Notes: generated from the letters alone by a model not told the origin. A stretch of 64,000 nucleotides of DNA from Microbacterium sp. TPD7012 (GCF_003075395.1 NZ_QDFV01000001.1:655543-719542), one strand, 5' to 3'. Counted from the first letter of the stretch, positions 16,657-26,346 are shown. Made by a program: numbers and translations.

Positions 16657-18126
16657 TCACCGCACCCCGCGCATGAGCTTCAGCACGGGCTTGACCGAGA
16701 GCAGCAGTCCGATCCCGACGACGATCGCGATGGCACCGAGGTTCGAGAAGAACGGCACCTCGTTCTCGGGGTCGTAGAAGGCCACGAGCTGCCCCGAGAT
16801 CGCGGTGCCCAGCGCGACCGACAGGAAGAACAGCGCCACCATCTGCGTCTGGAACACGGCCGGGGCGAGCTTCGTGCTCGCCGACAGCCCGACGGGCGAC
16901 AGCAGCAGCTCGGCGACGGTGAACACGAACAGGATGCCCACGATCGCCAGCACCGGCGTGGTGTTCTCCCCTCCGCCTGCGAACGGAAGGAACAGCAGGA
17001 ACGCGGATCCCATGATGATCGCGGCGAGTCCGAACTTCACCGGGGTGGAGGGCTGGCGTCTGCCGAGTTTCGTCCAGAGGGCGGCGAAGACACCGGACAG
17101 GATGATGATGAAGACCGGGTTGATCGACTGCACCCACGAGACCGGCATCTCCCAGCCGAAGAGCGAGCGGTCCAGGCGCTTGTCGGAGTAGATCGTCAGC
17201 ACCGTGAACTGCTGCTGATACAGCGACCAGAACGCGACGCTGGTGATGAACAGCGGCAGGAAGCCCCACACGCGCGACCGCTCGGTCGCGTCGATGCGGG
17301 GACTGCGCAGGATCACCGTGAAGTAGGCGATCGCTGCGACGACCGTGACGCCGATGACGATGGGGGCGAAGTTGTCGGCGCGGATGACTCCGAGCAGCAC
17401 GAGCACCGCGATGAGCACGACGGCGGTGACCGCGATCACGACGACCAGACGGTAGCGCGACGAGGGCAGCGGGTTCGGCACCACGCGTGCGGCTGCAGGC
17501 AGGGATCGGCGGCCGAACGAGTACTGCACCAGGCCGAGGGTCATTCCGACAGCCGCCAGACCGAAGCCCCAGTGGAAGCCCAGGGTCGACTGCAGGATGC
17601 CGGTCAGGATGGGGCCGAGGAAGCCGCCGAGGTTGATCCCGAGGTAGAAGAGCGAGAAGCCGGCGTCGCGCCGGGTGTCGTCCGGCGCGTAGAGCGTTCC
17701 GACGACCGAGGTGGCGTTCGCCTTGAGGCCACCCGATCCGAGCGCGACCAGGACGAGACCGACGCCCACGCCGAGCACGCCGGGGATGAGGGCCAGCGCG
17801 ATGTGCCCCGCGACGATCACGATGGCGCTGACGAACAGGACGCGCTCCGACCCGAACAGTCGGTCCGCGAGCCAGGCGCCGAGGATGGTGGCGAGGTAGA
17901 CGGATCCGCCGTAGGCGCCGACGATGCCGCCCGCCACCGCCTCGGGGATCCCGAGCCCGCCCTGGGTGGCCGAGTAGTACAGGTAGATGAGCAGGATCCC
18001 CTGCATGCCGTAGAAGCTGAATCGCTCCCACATCTCCACGCCGAAGATGTGGACCAGCGACCACGGCTGTCCGAAGAATCGGGTGTCATCGTCGCGGGTC
18101 CGACCGGTCGGCTGCGCAGTGCTCAT
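16657..18126 (-). CDS. POT-family proton-coupled peptide transporter
   Basis: A 489-residue peptide symporter with about fourteen membrane helices. The family's proton-coupling motif appears as [10 protein letters not shown] (ExxERFxYY variant) near residue 33, and the PTR2 motif as [14 protein letters not shown]. It should import di- and tripeptides with protons. The start at 18126 (MSTAQP) is chosen because the hydrophilic start fits other POT proteins; a longer frame to 18264 would include the dispersed repeat at 18139-18162 and is less likely. Confidence 0.92.
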   Translation of the reverse strand: MSTAQPTGRTRDDDTRFFGQPWSLVHIFGVEMWERFSFYGMQGILLIYLYYSATQGGLGIPEAVAGGIVGAYGGSVYLATILGAWLADRLFGSERVLFVSAIVIVAGHIALALIPGVLGVGVGLVLVALGSGGLKANATSVVGTLYAPDDTRRDAGFSLFYLGINLGGFLGPILTGILQSTLGFHWGFGLAAVGMTLGLVQYSFGRRSLPAAARVVPNPLPSSRYRLVVVIAVTAVVLIAVLVLLGVIRADNFAPIVIGVTVVAAIAYFTVILRSPRIDATERSRVWGFLPLFITSVAFWSLYQQQFTVLTIYSDKRLDRSLFGWEMPVSWVQSINPVFIIILSGVFAALWTKLGRRQPSTPVKFGLAAIIMGSAFLLFLPFAGGGENTTPVLAIVGILFVFTVAELLLSPVGLSASTKLAPAVFQTQMVALFFLSVALGTAISGQLVAFYDPENEVPFFSNLGAIAIVVGIGLLLSVKPVLKLMRGVR

Positions 18127-18138
18127 GCCACGACGGTA

Positions 18139-18162
18139 CCCTTTCGGCAGGCTCAGGGACCC
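18139..18162. repeat. Dispersed CTCAGGGACCC-type repeat, intergenic copy
   Basis: A 24-base element with core GGCTCAGGGACCC, just upstream of the peptide-transporter start. A near-identical copy on the other strand lies inside the HhH-GPD gene at 23559-23581. I recall similar elements scattered in Microbacteriaceae genomes, but I could not check this. Confidence 0.6.
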
Positions 18163-18176
18163 CGTTTCGCGACGGA

Positions 18177-18182
18177 TAGAAT
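18177..18182 (+). promoter_or_regulatory. -10 box TAGAAT of glyS
   Basis: TAGAAT would start transcription near 18189 and give a 5' leader of about 45 bases. The leader contains a tight palindrome CCCGTG-CT-CACGGG at 18190-18203 and a GGAG ribosome site at about 18224. Confidence 0.5.
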
Positions 18183-18232
18183 GGGGGTGCCCGTGCTCAC
18201 GGGTTCTCCCGCTTCCGACCATTGGAGCCACC

Positions 18233-19618
18233 ATGGCCGAACAGTCCCGCCTCGACAAGGTCATCGCCCTCGCCCGCCACCGCGGGTTCGTGTTCCAGGC
18301 CGGTGAGATCTACGGCGGTTCGCGTTCGGCATGGGATTACGGCCCCCTCGGCACCGAGCTCAAGGAGAACATCCGTCGGCAGTGGTGGCAGACGTTCGTG
18401 CGCGGCCGCGGCGACATGGTCGGCCTCGACTCCTCGATCATCCTCCCCAAGCGCGTGTGGGAGGCATCGGGTCACGTCGCGACCTTCACCGACCCGCTGG
18501 TCGAGTGCCTGCAGTGCCACAAGCGCTTCCGCGCCGACAACCTCATCGAGGACTTCGAGGCGCGCAAGGGCCGCAAGGCCGAGAACGGCCTCGCCGACAT
18601 CCCCTGCCCCAACTGCGGCACCAAGGGCCAGTACACCGAGCCGAAGGCGTTCTCCGGCCTGGTGAAGACGTACCTCGGCGTCGTCGACGACGAGTCGGGC
18701 CTCTACTACCTGCGCCCCGAGACGGCGCAGGGCATCTTCGTGAACTTCTCGAACGTGCTCACCGCGAGCCGCAAGAAGCCGCCGTTCGGCATCGGCCAGG
18801 TCGGCAAGGCGTTCCGCAACGAGATCACCCCGGGCAACTTCATCTTCCGCACCCGCGAGTTCGAGCAGATGGAGATCGAGTTCTTCACGCCGCCCGCCGA
18901 GGCGCCGCAGTGGTTCGAGCACTGGGTGGAGGCGTGCTGGAACTGGTTCATCGATCTCGGCATCGACCCCGAGAACATGCGTCAGTTCGACGTGCCGGAA
19001 GACGATCGCGCGCACTACTCCGCCGGCACCATCGACGTCGAGTACAAGTTCGGCTTCGCGGGCAAGGAGTGGGGCGAGCTCATGGGCGTCGCCAACCGCA
19101 CCGACTACGACCTGTCGAGCCACAGCGAGGCATCCGGCCAGAGCCTGACGTACTTCGACCAGGCCACGGGCGAGCGCTACACCCCCTACGTGATCGAGCC
19201 GTCGTTCGGTCTCACCCGCGCCATGATGGCGTTCCTCGTCGACGCGTATCGCGAGGAGGAGGTCCCGAACGCCAAGGGCGGCTCCGACGTGCGCACGGTG
19301 CTGAAGCTCGACCCGCGTCTCGCCCCGGTCAAGGCCGCAGTGCTGCCGCTGTCGCGCAACGAGCGGCTTTCGCCCCTCGCCCGCGAGGTCGCCGACACGC
19401 TCCGGAGCTCCTGGGCGGTCGACTTCGACGACGCCGGCGCGATCGGCCGGCGCTACCGTCGCCAGGACGAGATCGGCACCCCGTTCTGCGTCACGGTCGA
19501 CTTCGACTCGCTCGACGACCGTGCTGTCACCGTGCGCGACCGCGACACGATGGCGCAGGAGCGCGTCGCGATCGACGGCCTGCACGCCTACCTCGCGGAG
19601 CGTCTCAAGGGCGCCTGA
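18233..19618 (+). CDS. glyS: Glycine--tRNA ligase (dimeric alpha2 type)
   Basis: A 461-residue class II aminoacyl-tRNA synthetase that charges tRNA-Gly, of the eukaryotic/actinobacterial homodimer type. The N-terminal [27 protein letters not shown] is diagnostic. A zinc-binding insertion has CLQCHKRF and CPNCGTKG pairs (about residues 93 and 125). Motif 2 is [25 protein letters not shown] and motif 3 the [14 protein letters not shown] stretch. The anticodon-binding domain occupies about 350-461. ATG 18233 is supported by GGAG seven bases upstream. Confidence 0.97.
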   Translation: MAEQSRLDKVIALARHRGFVFQAGEIYGGSRSAWDYGPLGTELKENIRRQWWQTFVRGRGDMVGLDSSIILPKRVWEASGHVATFTDPLVECLQCHKRFRADNLIEDFEARKGRKAENGLADIPCPNCGTKGQYTEPKAFSGLVKTYLGVVDDESGLYYLRPETAQGIFVNFSNVLTASRKKPPFGIGQVGKAFRNEITPGNFIFRTREFEQMEIEFFTPPAEAPQWFEHWVEACWNWFIDLGIDPENMRQFDVPEDDRAHYSAGTIDVEYKFGFAGKEWGELMGVANRTDYDLSSHSEASGQSLTYFDQATGERYTPYVIEPSFGLTRAMMAFLVDAYREEEVPNAKGGSDVRTVLKLDPRLAPVKAAVLPLSRNERLSPLAREVADTLRSSWAVDFDDAGAIGRRYRRQDEIGTPFCVTVDFDSLDDRAVTVRDRDTMAQERVAIDGLHAYLAERLKGA

Positions 19619-19638
19619 GCGCCCGGCCTCACCGCCGC

Positions 19639-19644
19639 TATGCT
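19639..19644 (+). promoter_or_regulatory. -10 box TATGCT, leaderless promoter of small membrane gene
   Basis: TATGCT ends six bases before the ATG at 19651; no ribosome site lies between. Confidence 0.55.
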
Positions 19645-19650
19645 GACGGC

Positions 19651-20133
19651 ATGATCGAGGAGTGGAGCGAGTTCAACGTGGCCATGGCCGGAGCCACCGC
19701 CGCTCTGGTCGGCCTCGTGATCGTCGCATCCAGCGTGAATATCGGCGAGATCATCAAGTCGCGCACGCTCACGGCGCGTCTGCTGGCCGGGATCGCGGCG
19801 CTCGTGCTCGCCCTCGCGGTGTCGGCGATCAGCCTCGTGCCCGGGATCGACCGCATCTGGTTCGGAGTGGTGACCGTCTTCGCGACGCTCTTGGCGGCGA
19901 TCTTCCAGGTGCACGCGACACGGCTCATCGCGACCGACCCCGACCCGGCCGACCGGGCGCGACCGCTCAAGTACATCGTGGGCTTCCTCCCGCTCCTCGC
20001 CTACCTCGTCGCCGGCGTGCTCGTCCTGATCGGGCATCCGGCGGGCCTCTATCTCACCGCGGCCGGATGCCTGCTGGCGATCGTGTCCGCGATCGTGGTG
20101 TCGTGGGTCGCGCTGGTCGAAGTGCTGCGCTGA
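19651..20133 (+). CDS. Four-helix membrane protein of unknown function
   Basis: A 160-residue integral membrane protein. I see four hydrophobic segments: FNVAMAGATAALVGLVIVASS, LLAGIAALVLALAVSAISL, IWFGVVTVFATLLAAIFQV and YIVGFLPLLAYLVAGVLVL, with a fifth near the C-terminus (LTAAGCLLAIVSAIVVSWVALVEVL). I do not recognise a named family with a known role. It stands between glyS and a convergent WYL regulator and is probably transcribed alone from its own leaderless promoter. Confidence 0.82.
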   Translation: MIEEWSEFNVAMAGATAALVGLVIVASSVNIGEIIKSRTLTARLLAGIAALVLALAVSAISLVPGIDRIWFGVVTVFATLLAAIFQVHATRLIATDPDPADRARPLKYIVGFLPLLAYLVAGVLVLIGHPAGLYLTAAGCLLAIVSAIVVSWVALVEVLR

Positions 20134-20145
20134 GCGGATGCCGGC

Positions 20146-21111
20146 TCAGGAGGCCGGGGACCCGGCGACCGCCCGCGCATAGCGCTCCGAGAGCACCTGC
20201 AGGCGGGGGATGAGCTCCGGGGGCGATTCCACCGTGAAGTCCATCATCAGCATCCCGATATAGGCGGCGACCGTGTCGAGGCTGTCGGCGCCGGTCACCA
20301 GCACGCAGTGGTCCTCGTCGATCGGCTCGACGGCGCCGACCGCCGGATGGATGCGGTCGAGCACCTGCTGCGTCGGCGCATCGATGAGCAGACGCGCGTG
20401 CACGTTCCAGCCGCTCTCGGCGATCGTGCGCATCATGAACGCGGTGTAGTCACCACCGGGCAGCGGGTGCGGGTCGAAGCGCCGTCGCGTCGGCATCCGC
20501 AGCTCCATCCAGTCGACGCGGTACGTGTGCCATTCTCCGCTCTGCGGGTCCCGTCCGACCAGGTACCACCGGCGATGCCAGGTGAGCAGTCGGTAGGGCT
20601 CCACCAGCACGGGCGCGTCCTGGTAGTCGAAGCGCAGCCACTCCTCGTTGCGGATCGCGCCCGCGATCTCGCGCAGGACCGTCGCATCGACCACGGGGTC
20701 GGGTGCGTCGGTGTCGTTGTTCTCGGGCGCGCGGTCGATCGTCGTCTTCAGCGCATCGACCACTGGGCGCAGGTGCGACGGCAGCACCTGCTCGAGCTTG
20801 GCGAGGGCCCGCGCGCCGGACTCCTCGACGCCGGCGATGCCCGCCGCGGCGCGCAGCCCCACCGTGACAGCCACGGCCTCCTCGTCGTCGAGCAGAAGAG
20901 GGGGGAGCTTGCCGCCGGAGCCGAGGCGGTAGCCGCCGACGGCTCCGCGTGTCGCGTCGACCGGATAGCCGAGTTCCCGCAGACGATCGACGTCGTGGCG
21001 GATCGTGCGCGAGGAGACTCCCAGGCGCTCGGCCAGGTCTCGGCCGGAGCGCTCCGGGCCCGTCTGCAGCAGCGAGAGGAGGGCCAGGAGCCGGGCGGTG
21101 GGATCGGCCAT
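20146..21111 (-). CDS. WYL-domain transcriptional regulator (YafY-like)
   Basis: A 321-residue regulator. Residues 5-60 are an HTH_11 helix-turn-helix (LLALLSLLQTGPERSGRDLAERLGVSSRTIRHDVDRLRELGYPV). The central WYL domain (about 155-235) carries EEWLRFDYQD, EPYRLLTWHRRWYLVG and WRVDWM-like segments, and a WCX domain follows. WYL domains bind nucleotide or small-molecule ligands. It is divergent from the epoxide hydrolase gene with a dyad between them, so that gene is its probable target. AAGGGA precedes the ATG as ribosome site. Confidence 0.9.
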   Translation of the reverse strand: MADPTARLLALLSLLQTGPERSGRDLAERLGVSSRTIRHDVDRLRELGYPVDATRGAVGGYRLGSGGKLPPLLLDDEEAVAVTVGLRAAAGIAGVEESGARALAKLEQVLPSHLRPVVDALKTTIDRAPENNDTDAPDPVVDATVLREIAGAIRNEEWLRFDYQDAPVLVEPYRLLTWHRRWYLVGRDPQSGEWHTYRVDWMELRMPTRRRFDPHPLPGGDYTAFMMRTIAESGWNVHARLLIDAPTQQVLDRIHPAVGAVEPIDEDHCVLVTGADSLDTVAAYIGMLMMDFTVESPPELIPRLQVLSERYARAVAGSPAS

Positions 21112-21137
21112 GAGAATCCCTTCGAGGAAGTTCTTTT

Positions 21138-21160
21138 ATTAGGAACATATCCTACCTAAT
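21138..21160. promoter_or_regulatory. Dyad ATTAGG-N11-CCTAAT between WYL regulator and epoxide hydrolase
   Basis: ATTAGG at 21138-21143 and CCTAAT at 21155-21160 flank an inner AGGA-N5-TCCT pair. The element lies in the 69-base A/T-rich gap between the divergent starts and overlaps a TAGGAT -10 candidate of the regulator. It is the likely binding site of the WYL protein (inference). Confidence 0.45.
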
Positions 21161-21180
21161 GAGGAAATATCGTCGAAGAC

Positions 21181-22332
21181 ATGAACAACACAACCGCTCC
21201 CCTCAGCATCCGCCCGTTCACCGTCTCGGTCTCCGCCGCCGAGATCGCCGATCTGCAGGATCGTCTCGCCCGCACCCGGCTGCCCCAGCCCTCTCCCACC
21301 GACGACTGGGATGCCGGCACCCCCAACTCCTACCTCCGTGAGGCCATCGAAGCGTGGCGCTCGTTCGACTGGGCGGCCGCCCAGGAGCGGATCAACGCCG
21401 TTCCGCACTTCACCACCGAGATCGACGGACAGACGATCCACTTCATCCACGTCCGCTCCGCTCACGAGGGTGCGACGCCGCTCCTGCTCGCCCACACGTA
21501 CCCCGGCTCGGCCGTCGACTACCTCGACGTGATCGACCGGCTCGTCGACCCGGTGGCGCACGGCGGCCGCGCCGAGGATGCCTTCGACGTCGTGATCCCG
21601 GATGCTCCCGGCTACGGCTTCTCGCAGCCGCTGGCCTCCGCCGGCTGGACCACGGCGAAGGTCGCCGCGGCCTACGACCAGCTGATGCGCGGCCTCGGCT
21701 ACGACAGCTACGGCATCCACGGCTCCGACAACGGCGCGATGGTCGCGCGTGAGCTCGGGCTGCTCAACCCCGAGGGATTCCTCGGCCTGCACGTGCTGCA
21801 GCTGTTCTCGTTCCCGTCGGGCGACCCGTCCGAGTTCGAGCGGCTGGAGCCGCAGGACTACGCCGGCCTGGAGCACATGCAGTGGTTCCAGTCCGTCGGC
21901 GGGTACAACACGATGAACTCCTCGCGGCCTCAGACCGTCTCGGTGGGCATCAGCGACTCCCCGATCGGACTGCTCGCCTACAGCGAGCTGTTCAACTCGT
22001 TCGGCAACGGCACCTCGCTCGTGACGCTCGAGCAGATCCTGCTCGAGGTCAGCGTGAACTGGTTCGCCAACGCGGCCTCCGGCATGAGCCGCAGCTACCT
22101 GGAGAACGCCCGCGCCGACGGCGGGGAGGACGCGGCGCCGCAGATCAACGCCGCGCCGACCGGGGTCGCGGTGTTCAAGGACGACTTCCAGACGATCCGG
22201 GTCTTCGCCGAGCGCGACAACTCGAACATCGTGCACTGGAGCCGCTTCGACGAGGGCGGCCACTTCGCGGCCCTCGAGCGTCCGGATCTCGTCGCCGGCG
22301 ACATCCGCGCGTTCTTCGCCGGGCTGCGCTGA
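21181..22332 (+). CDS. Epoxide hydrolase-family alpha/beta hydrolase (EHN domain)
   Basis: A 383-residue alpha/beta hydrolase with the N-terminal EHN extension of microsomal-type epoxide hydrolases (SIRPFTVSVSAAEIADLQDRLARTRLP). The nucleophile is probably Asp183 in IHGSDNGAMVARELG, and the catalytic His lies in EGGHFAALERP near residue 365. The oxyanion-hole motif reads HTYPGS (105-110) where the family normally has HGWPGS. It should open epoxides to diols, but natural substrates are unknown. It is divergent from the WYL regulator. Confidence 0.87.
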   Translation: MNNTTAPLSIRPFTVSVSAAEIADLQDRLARTRLPQPSPTDDWDAGTPNSYLREAIEAWRSFDWAAAQERINAVPHFTTEIDGQTIHFIHVRSAHEGATPLLLAHTYPGSAVDYLDVIDRLVDPVAHGGRAEDAFDVVIPDAPGYGFSQPLASAGWTTAKVAAAYDQLMRGLGYDSYGIHGSDNGAMVARELGLLNPEGFLGLHVLQLFSFPSGDPSEFERLEPQDYAGLEHMQWFQSVGGYNTMNSSRPQTVSVGISDSPIGLLAYSELFNSFGNGTSLVTLEQILLEVSVNWFANAASGMSRSYLENARADGGEDAAPQINAAPTGVAVFKDDFQTIRVFAERDNSNIVHWSRFDEGGHFAALERPDLVAGDIRAFFAGLR

Positions 22333-22344
22333 GCGCGACCGCCC

Positions 22345-22384
22345 CGAGACCCCGCCCCGCTGATCTCAGCCGGGCGGGGTCTCG
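22345..22384. terminator. Bidirectional hairpin terminator, 13-bp perfect stem
   Basis: CGAGACCCCGCCC at 22345-22357 pairs with its exact complement at 22372-22384 around a 14-base loop. It ends the epoxide hydrolase gene and also covers the last codons and stop of the convergent acetyltransferase gene. Confidence 0.7.
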
Positions 22385-22866
22385 TCGTGCAGGTCGAGCC
22401 ACATGATGCGCAGGCCCACATCGCCTTCGATCGGATGCCGGAATGCACCGGGTGCGATGCCGATCGTGCGGAAGCCGAGATCCTCGTACAGGTGGACGGC
22501 GGACGCGTTCGTCTCGACCACCGCGTTGAACTGCACTGCCGCGAAGCCTTCGCGCCGCGCCCAGCCGATCATGTCCTCCACGAGGGTCCGTCCCACACGA
22601 CGCCCCCTCGCGGCGACGTCCACCATGAAGCTCGCGGATGCCACATGCGACCCCGGCCCCGGACGATTGGGGTACATGTTCGCCGTGCCGAGCACCCGCT
22701 CGCCGGACACCGCGACGACGGTCCGCGCCGGAGCGCCCAGCATCCACATCCGGCGTGCGTCGGCCTCGCCCATGCCGGGGTCGTAGGCGAAGGTCGTCTG
22801 CTCGCGGATGACCTCGCGGACGATCGTCCAGATCTGCGGCCAGTCGTCACCGGTGGCTTCGCGCAC
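22366..22866 (-). CDS. GNAT-family N-acetyltransferase
   Basis: An acetyltransferase of about 166 residues. The acetyl-CoA motif is VDVAARGRRVGRTLVEDMIGWARREGF, and the C-terminal half has NASAVHLYEDLGFRTIG, the usual motif B. The family member with this order (REATGDDWPQIWTIVREVIREQTTFAYDP) resembles small-molecule acetyltransferases of the phosphinothricin/L-amino-acid type, but the substrate is not known. The start is uncertain: GTG 22866 gives a good N-terminus and overlaps nothing upstream except the last 12 bases of the DUF1801 frame. Confidence 0.83.
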   Translation of the reverse strand: MREATGDDWPQIWTIVREVIREQTTFAYDPGMGEADARRMWMLGAPARTVVAVSGERVLGTANMYPNRPGPGSHVASASFMVDVAARGRRVGRTLVEDMIGWARREGFAAVQFNAVVETNASAVHLYEDLGFRTIGIAPGAFRHPIEGDVGLRIMWLDLHDETPPG

Positions 22867-22877
22867 CGTGACGGCGC

Positions 22878-23303
22878 TCAGCTCGTGACCTCGATCCGCA
22901 CCTCGTCCGTGCCGCCGGATTCCGCCCAGGCCAGAGAGCGTTCGAGGATGCCGCGGAGCACGTCGAGGTCGATCTGCTCGAGGTCCTTGATGTAGACGCA
23001 GCTGACGCCGGTCGTGTGCGGGCCGAGCTGCGCGAGCGCCTCGGCGTGGGCGTCTGTGCCGTCGAGCAGGTAGATCGTCGTGGATGCTTTGCGCGGAGCG
23101 AAGCCGAGGAGTCCGGTGTCGCCCTCTGTGCCGGTCGGGTAGCGGTAGTGGCACGAGCCGAACCCGATGATCGTGCCCCAGGTCGCGGGCTCACGGCCCG
23201 AGATCTCCTGCATGAGCGCGGTCAGCGTCTCGGCATCGCGCCGGCGGATCGCGGGGGTCGCGCGGGCGATGAGGCCGCCGACATCGCTCCCGGTCGGCTC
23301 CAT
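22878..23303 (-). CDS. DUF1801 domain protein
   Basis: A 141-residue protein made almost entirely of a DUF1801 (YdhG-like) domain: TWGTIIGFGSCHYRYPTGTEGDTGLLGFAPRKASTTIYLL is the signature core, and HTTGVSCVYIKDLEQIDLDVLRGIL the C-terminal part. Function of this frataxin-fold-like domain is unknown. It begins directly after the HhH-GPD gene (TGA-C-ATG arrangement), so the genes from 23898 to 22366 are probably one transcript. Confidence 0.88.
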   Translation of the reverse strand: MEPTGSDVGGLIARATPAIRRRDAETLTALMQEISGREPATWGTIIGFGSCHYRYPTGTEGDTGLLGFAPRKASTTIYLLDGTDAHAEALAQLGPHTTGVSCVYIKDLEQIDLDVLRGILERSLAWAESGGTDEVRIEVTS

Positions 23304-23304
23304 G

Positions 23305-23898
23305 TCAGGCCTTCGCTTCCTTCGCCGCGAGTTTCATCGCCTTCTTGTGCTCGCGCACCTTCGTCAGCGACTCGGGCGAGACGATGTCGGCGACGCTGCG
23401 GTACGAGCCCTCCTCGCCGTAGACGCCGGCGGCCTCGCGCCAGCCCGCGCCGGTGAAGCCGTACTGCTTGCCGAGCAGCGCCAGGAAGATCTTCGCCTTC
23501 TGCTCGCCGAAGCCGGGGAGGGACTTGAGGCGCTTCAGCACCTCGGCGCCAGACGGCTGGGTCCCTGAGCCCGTCGAAGGGCGCGTCCAGAGTGCGCTGG
23601 CATCCCCGCCCCAGTCGTCGACGAGCGTCTGGCACAGCGTCTGCACGCGCGTCGCCATCGATCCGGGGAAACGATGCACGGCGGGAGTCTGCTGGAAGGC
23701 CTCGAGGAACTCGTCCGGTGCCATGCCGGCGATGGCGGCGGCATCCGTCGCTCCGGTGCGCTGCTCGATCTTGAGCGGACCGGCGAACGCGGTCTCCATC
23801 GGGACCTGCTGGTCCAGCAGCATCCCGACCAGCAGAGCCAGCGGGTTATCGGTCAGCAGCTCGTCGGCGGCGGTGTCTCCGGTGATGTGAAGGGCCAT
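23305..23898 (-). CDS. HhH-GPD-type base-excision DNA repair protein
   Basis: A 197-residue protein of the helix-hairpin-helix DNA glycosylase-like family. The helix-hairpin-helix is [20 protein letters not shown] (about 138-157), preceded by [19 protein letters not shown], the family's N-terminal core. A clear catalytic Asp after the hairpin is not evident, so glycosylase activity is uncertain. Residues encoded by 23559-23581 (RPSTGSGTQ) come from a dispersed repeat that has entered the gene in frame and lengthens the loop just before the hairpin. Confidence 0.85.
   Translation of the reverse strand: MALHITGDTAADELLTDNPLALLVGMLLDQQVPMETAFAGPLKIEQRTGATDAAAIAGMAPDEFLEAFQQTPAVHRFPGSMATRVQTLCQTLVDDWGGDASALWTRPSTGSGTQPSGAEVLKRLKSLPGFGEQKAKIFLALLGKQYGFTGAGWREAAGVYGEEGSYRSVADIVSPESLTKVREHKKAMKLAAKEAKA
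23559..23581 (-). repeat. Dispersed CTCAGGGACCC-type repeat, in-frame copy inside a gene
   Basis: A 23-base copy, on the minus strand, of the element at 18139-18162. It matches at all but about three positions. It adds the peptide RPSTGSGTQ to the HhH-GPD protein without breaking the frame. Confidence 0.65.
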
Positions 23899-23925
23899 GC
23901 CTCCAGTCTCCCACCGAGTCCGGCG

Positions 23926-25248
23926 TCACGCGATCGAGGACTCGGGCCCCTGCTCGGCGGCCGGCTCGACGGGGTCGATGCCGTAGAGCGCGCCGAGCGC
24001 CGCGGCGAAGTCGTCCGCACGCCCGGCGGCGGCCAGCTCGTGCGCGCGCGTGGTCGGCGTGTGCAGGAGGACGCCGGTGAGGTGGCGGAGCGCCTGCTCC
24101 ACACGGCCGTCCTCGTCGCCGCGGGCGCGAGCGCGGGCGATCTCGGACTCGAGGAGAGAGAACATGTGCGTGCGCAGGGCGACGACCGACGGGGTGACGC
24201 TCTGCCGGGCGCCGACGACGTGGAACGTGTCGGCGGCCTCGCGCACCACGCTGCGCGCGGCATCCGTCGCCTGCAGCTCTTCGAGCGGGGCGTGCAGACG
24301 GATGGTCTCGAGGTCGAGCAGAGCCACGCCGTCGAGAGCGCCGACGGCAGGGTCGACGTTGCGCGGCATGCCGAGGTCGACGACGAGCTGCTGGGAGTGC
24401 GATCCCGTGCCCGTCGCAGAGACCGGGCATCCGGCGGCGACGACGCCGACCGGGTGCTGCAGATGCTCCGGGCCGAGCACGGGCTCTGTCGCGGTCGTGC
24501 AGGTGATCAGCAGGCTCGAGTGCGCGGCGGTGCGGGCGTACTCGGCGGCGGAGACAGGGCGGATGCCGTGCTTCGCGGCGAACACCTCGGCGCGGCCGGA
24601 AGGCGAGTACACCGAGATGTCGACGGCGCCGCGTTCGCGCAGCGTGGCGAGGGTGACGGCGGCGTAGGCGCCTGTTCCGACGAGCAGCACGCGCTCAGCG
24701 GACCAGTCGGCGATGCGGCTGTCGGCGAGCTCGAGGGCGAGGCGCACGAGGGAGCGGCCGGCGCGGCCGAGGGCGGTGACGTTCTTGACCTTGCGCTGCG
24801 CCTGGCTCGCGCGCTGGAACAGCCGCTCGAGCTCGGGGGAGGTGGTGCCGTCCTTGCGTGCGGACTTCAGCGCGCGACGCACCTGGCCGGCGATCTCACC
24901 CTCGCCGGAGACCACGGATTCGAGACCGGATGCCACGGAGAACAGGTGCTCGGCGACGCGGCGACCGGAGTGCACGGCGTAGGCGCCTTCGAACTCGGCG
25001 GCTGCGACACCGGTCGTGGCCTCGACCGCCTCGAGCACGGCCTCGACGCCGATCGCGCCGGCAGCCGTGACAGGCTCGTCCATCTCGACGTACGCCTCGA
25101 AGCGATTGCAGGTCGCCAGAACGACCGCACCCTGCACGCACGGTGTCATGTCCACGAGGGTGGAGGCGACGTCGTCGGGGGTGCGGCTCAGGCGTTCGAG
25201 CAATTCGAAGGAGGCGGTCTTGTGACTCGCCGTCACACACAGCAGCAC
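23926..25248 (-). CDS. hemA: Glutamyl-tRNA reductase
   Basis: A 440-residue glutamyl-tRNA reductase, which makes glutamate-1-semialdehyde from glutamyl-tRNA with NADPH, the first step of C5-pathway heme synthesis. The catalytic Cys47 lies in [10 protein letters not shown]. The family's substrate-recognition stretch [24 protein letters not shown] and the NADP-binding [21 protein letters not shown] are present, with a C-terminal dimerisation helix. The N-terminal motif reads ASHKTASFE. It is divergent from hemE with 72 bases between. The GTG start follows TAGAAT by six bases. Confidence 0.96.
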   Translation of the reverse strand: MLLCVTASHKTASFELLERLSRTPDDVASTLVDMTPCVQGAVVLATCNRFEAYVEMDEPVTAAGAIGVEAVLEAVEATTGVAAAEFEGAYAVHSGRRVAEHLFSVASGLESVVSGEGEIAGQVRRALKSARKDGTTSPELERLFQRASQAQRKVKNVTALGRAGRSLVRLALELADSRIADWSAERVLLVGTGAYAAVTLATLRERGAVDISVYSPSGRAEVFAAKHGIRPVSAAEYARTAAHSSLLITCTTATEPVLGPEHLQHPVGVVAAGCPVSATGTGSHSQQLVVDLGMPRNVDPAVGALDGVALLDLETIRLHAPLEELQATDAARSVVREAADTFHVVGARQSVTPSVVALRTHMFSLLESEIARARARGDEDGRVEQALRHLTGVLLHTPTTRAHELAAAGRADDFAAALGALYGIDPVEPAAEQGPESSIA

Positions 25249-25254
25249 CCGACG

Positions 25255-25260
25255 ATTCTA
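25255..25260 (-). promoter_or_regulatory. -10 box TAGAAT of hemA, leaderless
   Basis: TAGAAT on the minus strand, six bases before the GTG at 25248. Confidence 0.6.
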
Positions 25261-25320
25261 CCTGAGCGCGCGGCCCGGGGTCTCCGCGGACTCATAACGA
25301 CCGGATGGGAGGATGGAGGC

Positions 25321-26346
25321 ATGGCCCTCTCCGACGCTCCGCTGCTGCGCGCCCTCGCAGGCTCCCGCCCCGCTCACACCCCGGTGTGGTTCATGCGTCA
25401 GGCCGGCCGGTCGCTGCCCGAGTACCGCGAGCTGCGGGTCGGCACGCGGATGCTGGACGCCTGCCTCACGCCCGACCTGGCGGCCGAGATCACCCTGCAG
25501 CCCGTACGCCGGCACGGCGTCGACGCCGCCGTGTTCTTCAGCGACATCGTGATCCCGCTGCGTCTCGCGGGTGTCGAGGTCGAGATCGAGCCCGGGCGCG
25601 GGCCGGTGTTCGCGAACCCCGTGCGCACGGCATCCGATGTCGACCGGATCACGGCCATCGATCCGGAGTCGCTCGACGGGACCGCGATCGCCGAGGCCGT
25701 CCGCCTCGTCACCGCCGAGCTCGGAGACACCCCGCTGATCGGCTTCGCCGGCGCGCCGTTCACGCTCGCCGCCTACCTCGTCGAGGGCGGGCCGTCGAAG
25801 GAGCACCTGCGCGCACGGGCCATGATGCACGCCGATCCGGAGTCGTGGAACCGCCTCGCCGGCTGGCTCGCCCGGGTCTCGCGCCGGTTCCTCGAGACGC
25901 AGCGCGACGCCGGAGCATCCGTCGTGCAGCTCTTCGACAGCTGGGCGGGTTCGCTCAGCCCGGCCGACTACCGCGCGTTCGTCGCCCCGCACTCGCACGC
26001 GGCGCTGCAGGGCATCGGCATCCCGACCATCCACTTCGGCGTGGGGACCGGACCGTTCCTCGCCGACATGCGCCTCGACGGTGTGGCCGACGGCGTCGGC
26101 GTCGACTGGCGCCAGCCGCTCGACGAGGCCGCCGCGATCCTCGGACCGGATGTCACGGTGCAGGGCAACATCGATCCCGCGCTGCTCTCCGCGCCCTGGT
26201 CGGTGCTGGAGGCGCATGTGCGCGACGTGCTCGAGCGCGGTCGCGCCGCACGCGGCCACATCCTCAACCTCGGTCACGGCGTGCCGCCCGAGACCGACCC
26301 CGATCAGCTCACGCGCATCGTCGAACTGGTCCACGGCCAGCGCTGA
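25321..26346 (+). CDS. hemE: Uroporphyrinogen decarboxylase
   Basis: A 341-residue uroporphyrinogen III decarboxylase, converting uroporphyrinogen to coproporphyrinogen III. The family's N-terminal signature [19 protein letters not shown] carries the substrate-binding Arg residues, and the second signature [16 protein letters not shown] follows at about 140. Other conserved pieces are [17 protein letters not shown] and the C-terminal [17 protein letters not shown] 25321 is preceded by GGGAGG nine bases upstream. Its last 43 bases overlap the 3' end of a gene on the other strand. Confidence 0.97.
   Translation: MALSDAPLLRALAGSRPAHTPVWFMRQAGRSLPEYRELRVGTRMLDACLTPDLAAEITLQPVRRHGVDAAVFFSDIVIPLRLAGVEVEIEPGRGPVFANPVRTASDVDRITAIDPESLDGTAIAEAVRLVTAELGDTPLIGFAGAPFTLAAYLVEGGPSKEHLRARAMMHADPESWNRLAGWLARVSRRFLETQRDAGASVVQLFDSWAGSLSPADYRAFVAPHSHAALQGIGIPTIHFGVGTGPFLADMRLDGVADGVGVDWRQPLDEAAAILGPDVTVQGNIDPALLSAPWSVLEAHVRDVLERGRAARGHILNLGHGVPPETDPDQLTRIVELVHGQR

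Noticed and set aside
18127..18232. T-box riboswitch before glyS
   Set aside because: The leader is only about 45 bases long and has no T-box sequence or stem I; only a 14-base palindrome is present.
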